Positions 14,436-19,981 of a DNA stretch of 19,981 bases are shown piece after piece. The stretch is from Nitrospirota bacterium (GTDB lineage Bacteria; Nitrospirota; Thermodesulfovibrionia; Thermodesulfovibrionales; JdFR-88). Location: contig JAJYGJ010000141.1 of NCBI GenBank assembly GCA_021790695.1, positions 1 to 19,981 of the forward strand. The letters are read 5' to 3'. Numbering within the stretch: position 1 is the first letter of the stretch; each line of letters starts with the position of its first letter. The notes below the pieces were generated by a model. That model did no database searches. It worked only from the letters and a program-made list of their open reading frames with translations, and was not told where the DNA came from. The position numbers were made by a program, and so were the translations under genes.

Positions 14436-15683
14436 TCAATGCCTCTGTCCCCTGATGATAAAGACCGGGTTCAGGGCCTTCATGTAATTTCTGTCCGCGA
14501 GCGGCGTCATCCTTGAGGCCGCTATCGATATGGCCTCGATCCCCGCGAAACCCTCTCTCTTGAAAGCGTCAATAGCCTCCCGGAGGCTCTCAAGCGTGAT
14601 CGCGGAGACGGCCACGATACCCTTTTCCATCGAAATAGAGACGGCCTTTATTATATCGCCCAGCCCTTCGCCGCCCCCTCCTATTACCACCCTTTGCGGA
14701 GCGGGCAGCCCTGCCAGCGCCTCCGGGGCGCGGCCTTCCACCACCGTTATCGCGCCCGCGGAGAGCCTGCGGCAGTTCAAGGCGATCCGCCGGGCCCGTT
14801 CAGGGTCTTTTTCCACCGCGTAGACTTCCAGCGCGGGGGCAATCCTTTTGGCCTCTATCCCCACGGAGCCGGAGCCGGCCCCTATGTCCCACAAGACACC
14901 CTGCCTGGGCAGCCTGAGCTTATGGATAAGCGCCGCCCTTGCCTCATCCTTCGTTATAAGCCCGTCATGCTCGAACTCGTCCTCCTCAAGGCCCAAGCAT
15001 ACGTCCTCGCGCGGAAGGCCGTCCCCGCCGGTCTGAACAATCAGGAGATTCGGCTCAAGAAATTCCCCGCCTCTTTCCAGAAGCCCCGCGGGGGTCGTCT
15101 CCGAGATATTTTCATCCGGATAGCCGAGCCGCTCGAATACGAACACACGGCACCCTTCCGGAAGAAAGGGGGCGATGTCCCGCGGCCCTCTGCCTTCTCC
15201 CCCGGTAAGTATCATGAGTCTTCGATGTATGCCTGCCAGAAGCGGCAGGTCGGCCGGCCGCCAATGCCTTTTTGTTCTTGCGCCGTGCAGGCTGACGAAA
15301 AATGCCTCCTCCCACGGCAGGCCGATCCTGGCAAAGGCAAGCTGCATGGAGGAGACGGCCGGATGCACTTCCACATCTTCCCGCGGGAATTCGGAGGCGA
15401 CAACGCGGCCGATGCCGAAAAAAAGCGGGTCGCCCGAGGCGAGCACGGACGCCTTGCCGGTAAACCCGCGCAGAAAGGAGACGGTCTGCTCCGTCTTGTC
15501 CAGCACCTTCACCTTCGGCAGGAATTCTTCCCATTGAGCATGATCGCCTGCCAGGTCGTCCAGTATCCTGCGGCTTGCAAGTATCACATCCGATTCGGCA
15601 AGGCGTTTTCCCGCCATTTCGCTCAAGACGGAGCCCGGCCGAAAACCTATCACGAAAATCCGCCTGCCCATTTTGCTACCCAT
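14436..15683 (-). CDS. cobL: precorrin-6Y C5,15-methyltransferase (decarboxylating), CbiE-CbiT fusion
   Basis: The 415-residue protein combines CbiE (about residues 7-220: FVIGFRPGSVLSEMAGKRL, ASGDPLFFGIGR, HPAVSSMQLAFARIGLPWE) and CbiT (about 240-415: LITKDEARAALIHKLRLPRQGVLWDIGAGSGSVGIE, SAM-binding glycines at 268-275). Together they methylate C5 and C15 and decarboxylate the C12 side chain. The CobL-type fusion is common. Starts at residue 1 (15683) or M5 (15671) are both possible; the first overlaps the cbiD stop by 8 nt and neither has a strong ribosome binding site, which fits translational coupling. Confidence 0.95.
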   Translation of the reverse strand: MGSKMGRRIFVIGFRPGSVLSEMAGKRLAESDVILASRRILDDLAGDHAQWEEFLPKVKVLDKTEQTVSFLRGFTGKASVLASGDPLFFGIGRVVASEFPREDVEVHPAVSSMQLAFARIGLPWEEAFFVSLHGARTKRHWRPADLPLLAGIHRRLMILTGGEGRGPRDIAPFLPEGCRVFVFERLGYPDENISETTPAGLLERGGEFLEPNLLIVQTGGDGLPREDVCLGLEEDEFEHDGLITKDEARAALIHKLRLPRQGVLWDIGAGSGSVGIEAKRIAPALEVYAVEKDPERARRIALNCRRLSAGAITVVEGRAPEALAGLPAPQRVVIGGGGEGLGDIIKAVSISMEKGIVAVSAITLESLREAIDAFKREGFAGIEAISIAASRMTPLADRNYMKALNPVFIIRGQRH

Positions 15684-16905
15684 TTTGCTCTATGATATCC
15701 CCTTCGTATGATACAAGAAAAGCCTTAACCGGAAGCCCCGAGAGCCGGCCCGCGTATGCCGCGGCCGTTGCGCAGACCTTCTTCCTGTCGCCCGGGGGCA
15801 CATGATCGAATATCTCGCGGGCGGTGTTATAGGGCCTGTTTTTATCGGATCTGTTTGGGAGCCGGACGCCCAGTTGCCGCAGGAAGTCCGCGGCCCGCCG
15901 CAGGTCTATGGCGCCCGCGCGCACGTGCGTGTCCGGGGTGCCCATAGCGATCTTCACCAGCTTTGCCCACTGGGCGCACAGATGTATCTCCACAAAGCCC
16001 AGGCGCGCCGCCTCCCCAAAGCAAAAACCCACGTAATCGCCCATCAGGACATGGGCGGCCTCGGGGATATCCGATTTTCTCATGTGCGCGCGTTCGGACG
16101 TCCTGCCGGCCGACAGCACAACGGTGCGGATTCCCATGGCGCGCGCGACATTCATGGAGGCCGTGATGCTTGCCTTCCAGGCCTCGCCCGAAAGGGGTTT
16201 TACAATCCCGGTAGTCCCCAGTATGGAGATACCGCCCACGATGCCGAGCCTTGCGTTCAGCGTCCGCCTCGCAAGCCTCCGGCCCTCGGGGACGGATATC
16301 GTGATTTCGACGGCGCGCCCTTGGAGACTGGTCTCCTGGGGACTGGTCTCCTGGGGGCTGAGGGCCTCGCCCACCGCCGTTCTGATCATCATTTCCGGCA
16401 CCGGGTTTATTGCTGGCCTTCCCGGCGGCACCGGCAGCCCCGGCCTCGTGACCACCCCTACGCCTTCGCCGCCTTTGATAATTATTTTTGCCTGCCCGCC
16501 CGCTTCGGAAAGGAACCTTGCCCCGGCCGTTATCTCCGCGCCGTTGGTGACGTCGGGGTCGTCCCCGGCGTCTTTTATTACCGAGGCCGTGGCGCTGATG
16601 CCGCGCAGGGCACACTTTTCGAGTTTGAAGTCCGCCCTCCCGCCTCCCGGAAGCGGTATGCTGACCCGCCCCGGAGTTTCATGGAAACACCCCCGGAGCA
16701 GCATCAGCACGGCCCCTTTAGCGGCCGCCGCCGCGCATGCCCCGGTCGTGTAACCGGATCGGAGGGGTTTTACTCCCCGATGGTTTGGCGCTTCGGAGAG
16801 TTCGGGCTCATGTCTTGCCGTGCCGCCCGCCACGGGCGAAGCCTGCGAGGCTTGCGAAGCCTGCGAGGCTTGCGAAGCCTTCGGGGCCTTTGGGCGCTTG
16901 CTCAT
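15676..16905 (-). CDS. cbiD: cobalt-precorrin-5B C1-methyltransferase
   Basis: The 409-residue protein has the CbiD signature LRSGYTTGACAAAAAKGA (48-65), VIKDAGDDPDVTNGAEI, the glycine-rich GGEGVGVVTRPGLPVPPG, and HVLMGDYVGFCFGEAA with HVRAGAIDLR. It methylates C1 in the anaerobic pathway. Two features are odd. The N-terminus carries some 45 extra residues with repeated SQA units (10-24), encoded by an alternating 9-nt repeat; and SPQETSPQETSLQGR (183-197) is a duplicated loop encoded by a 15-nt direct repeat. Neither lies in a conserved motif. The ATG at 16905 overlaps the upstream transporter remnant by 4 nt (ATGA), and the end overlaps cobL by 8 nt. Confidence 0.95.
   Translation of the reverse strand: MSKRPKAPKASQASQASQASQASPVAGGTARHEPELSEAPNHRGVKPLRSGYTTGACAAAAAKGAVLMLLRGCFHETPGRVSIPLPGGGRADFKLEKCALRGISATASVIKDAGDDPDVTNGAEITAGARFLSEAGGQAKIIIKGGEGVGVVTRPGLPVPPGRPAINPVPEMMIRTAVGEALSPQETSPQETSLQGRAVEITISVPEGRRLARRTLNARLGIVGGISILGTTGIVKPLSGEAWKASITASMNVARAMGIRTVVLSAGRTSERAHMRKSDIPEAAHVLMGDYVGFCFGEAARLGFVEIHLCAQWAKLVKIAMGTPDTHVRAGAIDLRRAADFLRQLGVRLPNRSDKNRPYNTAREIFDHVPPGDRKKVCATAAAYAGRLSGLPVKAFLVSYEGDIIEQNG
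16835..16885. repeat. in-frame tandem repeat in the 5' end of cbiD
   Basis: About two and a half copies of an 18-nt unit made of GCTTGCGAA and GCCTGCGAG encode the (SQA)n stretch near the CbiD N-terminus. The unit is divisible by three, so copy changes would leave the frame intact. Confidence 0.7.
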
Positions 16906-17349
16906 TTCAACCCGGCATCCCTATTGAGTTCCGGGGCCTGCCTCAGCCTGGAGATCGGGAAATAGCCGCCCCATAACGCAATAGAAATCAGGGCGATGAC
17001 CCCCCCGGTCTCCGAAAAGCTCAAGTGGGTCAAAAACCCCCGGACGCCATTTTTGAATCGTAATTCCAGCGCTATCACCTGGAGCGCCTCTATGACGCCT
17101 ATGCCCAGGGAAAGGAAGACCGAAAGGCCGGTGATCGTCAGATTGTAGCGCATCTTCCTCAGCGGGTTTATGTATGCCCATTTGTACGCGAAAAGCATTA
17201 TAACGCCGTCGGCGGAATCAAGGAGCATCATGCCCGCTTATGGAGGCGGATACGGTTATGCCGACAATCAGGATTTCGGTCGCCGTATCAAAGCCCGGAC
17301 CGAACAGGACCCCTATGGGAAACATCGATTTCAGGGAGTCAGGAGACAT
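16902..17349 (-). pseudogene. remnant of a NiCoT (HoxN/NixA-type) nickel/cobalt transporter
   Basis: Two overlapping frames together resemble the second half of a NiCoT transporter. The first (17349-17218) reads SMFPIGVLFGPGFDTATEILIVGITVSA and stops; it carries the family motif LGFDTATE with Pro in place of Leu. The second (17231-16902) reads MMLLDSADGVIMLFAYKWAYINPLRKMRYNLTITGLSV and continues through two or three hydrophobic segments. The N-terminal half with the essential HX4DH metal motif is missing, and the segment expected between the two pieces (about 15-20 residues, usually ending FPLLFAAGM) is gone with a frame change. It is therefore probably not functional as a transporter. It still overlaps both neighbours: 11 nt with cbiXC and an ATGA with cbiD. 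Confidence 0.75.
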
Positions 17350-18382
17350 TTTTATTTTCATGCTCATTTTCGCGGGCCCTTCCGGCCAGAACCAAAAGCG
17401 CGTTTACGATGGCCGCGGCCACGGCGCTTCCTCCCTTTCTGCCGGCATTTGTGATGAATGGGAAATCCATCGAGGCAAGAAGCGCCTTTGCCTCCACGGC
17501 CCGCACGAAACCCACCGGCACTCCGATGACGAGCCCTGGTTTAATTTCTCCCCTGTTTATAAGGCTCATGCATTCATAAAGGGCGGTGGGCGCGTTTCCT
17601 ATGGCGATGATCCCCGCGTTCGGATGGCGGGCCGCAAGCCCGATCCCCCTTTCGGCCCTTGTTTTAGACGATTTATCCTGAGACGTTTTCGTTTTGACGT
17701 CCCCGCCGGGGGCCCCGTCCATGCCGCAGACGGCCTTTCCCCCGAAACGGGAAAGTGTTTTTTCGTTTATCCCCACCCTTGCCATATTGACGTCCGTCAC
17801 TATGTCCATCCCTCTTTTTATCGCGTCAAGCCCCGCCGCGACCGCATCCGGATGAAAGATCAGCGTGTTTATGAACTCGAAATCGCCCGTCGCGTGCACC
17901 ACCCTTTGCACGACGGGCCTTACGGACGCCGGGATCTTCCCAAGTTTCCGCTCCGCCTCCTCCATGATCTTCGCAAAACTCCTTTTTTCTATCTCCAGGG
18001 GCGCGATGCCCCCCGCGGCCTCGATCCTCTCCCTTGCGACCCGCACGATGCCGGAGGCGACCCCAAGCGGCTCCGTGCAGATGAAATCGACCCCGTGATA
18101 AAGTGCGCGGGCCTCCTCGATTATCTCCGGGATGTCCCTCGTCACGTGCATGCCGGGGCTGAGGAAATAGGGATGTATGACTATCCTCCGGGGGTTTAAA
18201 TCCTTCACGGCCTCTCCGATGGCCTCTTTCAGGTCCGGTTTTGCAAATTGCAGGTAGCAGAACCTCACACAGCTTCCGGCGCAGCCGGGATGGAGCATGG
18301 CGTGGAGCCACCTGCCTACAAAATCCATGCGGTTTGCGTCTTTTTTCGGGCTGCCGTGGCCCACGAGTATTATGGCTTCCAT
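17339..18382 (-). CDS. CbiX-CbiC fusion (sirohydrochlorin cobaltochelatase / precorrin-8X methylmutase)
   Basis: The 347-residue protein joins two pathway enzymes. Residues 1-125 are a short-type CbiX chelatase with VGHGSP (H9) and IHPYFLSPGMH (H70, H79), the metal and catalytic histidines of the family; it inserts cobalt into sirohydrochlorin. Residues 130-335 are CbiC/CobH with IEKRSFAKI, the likely catalytic H163 in RVVHATGDFEF, and AIGNAPTALYECMSLI; it moves a methyl group from C11 to C12 to give cobyrinate. The fusion couples the first and nearly last steps of the ring pathway. Residues 220-246 form a charged loop longer than usual. The start overlaps cbiA by 13 nt. The last dozen residues (ENEHENKNVS) overlap the transporter remnant and look added. 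Confidence 0.94.
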   Translation of the reverse strand: MEAIILVGHGSPKKDANRMDFVGRWLHAMLHPGCAGSCVRFCYLQFAKPDLKEAIGEAVKDLNPRRIVIHPYFLSPGMHVTRDIPEIIEEARALYHGVDFICTEPLGVASGIVRVARERIEAAGGIAPLEIEKRSFAKIMEEAERKLGKIPASVRPVVQRVVHATGDFEFINTLIFHPDAVAAGLDAIKRGMDIVTDVNMARVGINEKTLSRFGGKAVCGMDGAPGGDVKTKTSQDKSSKTRAERGIGLAARHPNAGIIAIGNAPTALYECMSLINRGEIKPGLVIGVPVGFVRAVEAKALLASMDFPFITNAGRKGGSAVAAAIVNALLVLAGRARENEHENKNVS

Positions 18383-19872
18383 CCGACCCGCTCCTTTTTT
18401 TGTATCTGTCCCAGCCTGATGAATTCCACCATCCTGCCCGCCGTCCCGGCGTTCGAGCCCAGGTGGAAATGCGTATAGCCGCCAAGCACCGCGCCGAAAG
18501 CGGCCGACGATACAATTTCTCCCGCAGGCCCCGCAGGCCCCTCGCCCAAAATATTAAAGCGCACGCCCGGTCTCTCCCCGCATTGGACGACCCGGCTGTA
18601 ATGGAACTCATGCCCCCGGATTTTGTCGCCTTTTCTTCCCAGGATGCAGTCCATGGCGAGTGTTGCCTCCCTGTAGCCCAGGACCGGCTTTTCCGCAAGC
18701 TCGGTCTCTATCGGGAAGACCCCGCATAGGGGGTGGAAATTCTCCCCGTCCCGAATGCCCCGGCCAAGATACATGAACCCCCCGCACTCGGCCAATACCG
18801 GCCGGCCGGCCTCCGCCCAGCCGCTTATGGCCCCAAGCATCGTTTTATTCCGGGCAAGCTCCGCCGCGGCCAGCTCCGGATAGCCCCCTCCCAGGTAAAT
18901 CGCATCGACGCCTTCGGGAATCTGCCGGTCCGCTATCGGGCTGAAAGGGACCAGCCGGGCCCCGGCCGCCCGCAGCATGTCCATATTGTCCTCGTAATAG
19001 AAGCAAAACGCCCGGTCCCTTGCGACCGCGATCCGCACTTCCGGGCCATCTGTCGGCCGGCAATCTGACGGTTGCGGCCGGGCTGTCGGCCGGCTGTGCG
19101 ACGGCTCCGGCCCGGACTCCGGGACTACATCCGGTGATACGGGGCCCGGTGAGGCGGGCGCGCCGGCCGCGAGCGCCGCTATCTTTTCAAGGTCCATGCG
19201 CTCTGTTACGGCGTCCGCAAGCGCCTCCAGTGCCCCGGGGGGCAGCGGGGCCTCTTCGGCTACGGCCAGCCCGAGATGCCGGGAAGCTATTTTATACAAG
19301 TCATTCCGCGGCAGGAAACCCAACGCCTCCACACCGGCCGGGAGGCCCCCCTTGAGCCTTTCATAGTGGCCCCGGGAGGAGACACGGTTGAAGATGGCAC
19401 CCCTGATCAGCGCTCCGCATTCATTATAAGTGGAAAATCCGTTGACCACCGCACCGGCGCTTTCGGCCATTCCGAAGGCATCGACCACAAGGACGATGTT
19501 TGCCCCTAGAAGCCGGGCGAGGGCCGCAGTGCTCCGGTCCGCGCCGGCGGCCCAGCCCGCGCCGGCGGCCCAGCCCGCGCCGGCGGCCCGGTCCGCGCCG
19601 TCAAAGAGCCCCATTACGCCTTCTATCACCGCAAGGCCCGCCCCCGCCGTATGCCTTTTTACGCAGTCGAGGACATAGGCCTCCCCGCACATCCAGACGT
19701 CCAGGTTTCGAGAGACGCGGCCGGCCACCATGCCGTGCAGGCCGGCGTCTATGAAATCGGGGCCGGATTTGAACGGCTGCACGCCATGGCCCGCCCTTTT
19801 TAGCGCAGCCAGGAGACCGAGGGTCACCGTGCTTTTGCCGCATCCGCTGTGAGTGCCACCGATGACGAGCAA
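18370..19872 (-). CDS. cbiA: cobyrinate a,c-diamide synthase
   Basis: The 500-residue protein is some 40 longer than usual CbiA. It has the ATP-binding GGTHSGCGKST (5-15), FKSGPDFIDAGLH, EGVMGLFDG, and a C-terminal class I amidotransferase domain with nucleophile C363 in LAECGGFMYLG and GHEFHYS. It amidates side chains a and c of cobyrinate with glutamine and ATP. The extra length is a tandem repeat AGAGWA (93-112), inserted between FDG and STAALARLLG, and a proline-rich linker (about 238-278) between the two domains. The start is a TTG at 19872 with GGGGAGG 7 nt upstream; no ATG lies before the P-loop. First gene of the operon, behind a probable cobalamin riboswitch. Confidence 0.95.
   Translation of the reverse strand: MLVIGGTHSGCGKSTVTLGLLAALKRAGHGVQPFKSGPDFIDAGLHGMVAGRVSRNLDVWMCGEAYVLDCVKRHTAGAGLAVIEGVMGLFDGADRAAGAGWAAGAGWAAGADRSTAALARLLGANIVLVVDAFGMAESAGAVVNGFSTYNECGALIRGAIFNRVSSRGHYERLKGGLPAGVEALGFLPRNDLYKIASRHLGLAVAEEAPLPPGALEALADAVTERMDLEKIAALAAGAPASPGPVSPDVVPESGPEPSHSRPTARPQPSDCRPTDGPEVRIAVARDRAFCFYYEDNMDMLRAAGARLVPFSPIADRQIPEGVDAIYLGGGYPELAAAELARNKTMLGAISGWAEAGRPVLAECGGFMYLGRGIRDGENFHPLCGVFPIETELAEKPVLGYREATLAMDCILGRKGDKIRGHEFHYSRVVQCGERPGVRFNILGEGPAGPAGEIVSSAAFGAVLGGYTHFHLGSNAGTAGRMVEFIRLGQIQKKERVGWKP
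19535..19605. repeat. 18-nt tandem repeat inside cbiA
   Basis: Three full copies and flanking partial copies of an 18-nt GC-rich unit (GCGCCGGCGGCCCAGCCC on the forward strand) encode the repeated AGAGWA residues in CbiA. The copies are nearly identical, which points to recent expansion by slippage. Confidence 0.75.
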
Positions 19873-19896
19873 ACCCGAAACCTCCCCTTTGAAAAT

Positions 19897-19939
19897 AAAA
19901 AACCCGACGCCCCCCTAAAAATGCGCGGGGATCATCGGG
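19897..19939 (-). terminator. leader terminator ahead of cbiA
   Basis: Read on the reverse strand, CCCGA (19939-19935) pairs with TCGGG (19907-19903), with CCCC (19930-19927) against the G run (19915-19910) inside, and a T6 run (19902-19897) follows before the cbiA ribosome binding site. This fits an intrinsic terminator used as the expression platform of an upstream riboswitch. Confidence 0.6.
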
Positions 19940-19981
19940 ATTGCACCCAGTTTACTTCATCCCTGGGACCGGGTTTTCCAC
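19924..19981 (-). promoter_or_regulatory. probable cobalamin riboswitch, incomplete in window
   Basis: On the reverse strand GGGATGAAG is followed by CTGGGTGCAATCCCG (19950-19936) and then ATCCCCGCG (19932-19924). This recalls the conserved core of cobalamin riboswitches, GGGAA...GGTGnAAnTCC...CCCGC. One nucleotide is missing in the GGTGCAATCC part, the expected ACTGT after CCCGC is not seen, and the 5' part lies beyond the window edge, so the call is tentative. Its position, directly ahead of a B12 synthesis operon with a terminator overlapping the CCCCGCG segment, supports it. Confidence 0.5.

Noticed and set aside
17218..17231. Programmed frameshift joining the two NiCoT pieces
   Set aside because: A stop lies just upstream of the second piece in its own frame, no slippery sequence is seen, family residues are missing between the pieces, and the N-terminal half is absent anyway.
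19535..19605. Tandem repeats in cbiA and cbiD as CRISPR-like arrays
   Set aside because: The units are contiguous, in frame and without spacers, and they encode peptide repeats.

Overview
This is a GC-rich, gene-dense bacterial window. It suggests a diderm anaerobe of the Desulfobacterota/Nitrospirota kind; that is inferred from gene content, with no marker phylogeny. The pointers are a complete-looking block of the anaerobic (cobalt-early) B12 pathway, a periplasmic thioredoxin-fold protein that appears to use selenocysteine, two lipoproteins, and an AspRS with residues typical of the non-discriminating type.

Layout, left to right. 1-947 (-): N-terminal part of MutS, cut by the window edge. 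1082-1897 (+): a DsbC-like secreted thiol-disulfide protein whose active-site UxxC is interrupted by an in-frame TGA, followed at once by a SECIS-like hairpin, and closed by a terminator shared with the convergent aspS. 1950-4537 (-): rluB then aspS, overlapping. 4836-5168 (+): a small cupin with a good promoter. 5169-5652: gene-free stretch with an inverted-repeat element and several small hairpins. 5653-6483 (+): two tandem paralogous lipoproteins of DUF3568 type. 6491-7333 (-): SAM hydrolase (DUF62) family. 7456-9623 (-): greA, pyrK and pyrD, overlapping.

9847-19872 (-) is a cobalamin operon read leftward from a partly visible cobalamin-riboswitch-like leader and terminator at the right edge. 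The order is cbiA, cbiX-cbiC fusion, a broken nickel/cobalt transporter remnant, cbiD, cobL (cbiE-cbiT), cobI (cbiL), cobM (cbiF), cbiG-cbiH fusion, and an uncharacterised BPL_N/glutamine-amidotransferase-like gene. Nearly all junctions overlap by 4-32 nt, so translation is probably coupled. Together they cover cobalt insertion, most ring methylations, ring contraction, decarboxylation, methyl migration and a,c-amidation. The precorrin-6A reductase step (CbiJ/CobK), CbiP, CbiB and nucleotide-loop genes are not in the window.

The most notable points are the selenocysteine DsbC-like protein that also carries a CxxCH motif; the transporter remnant still overlapping its neighbours inside the B12 operon; the unknown amidotransferase-like gene at the end of that operon; in-frame tandem repeats expanded inside cbiA, cbiD and rluB; a 146-bp inverted-repeat element; and promoters placed as if several mRNAs were leaderless.
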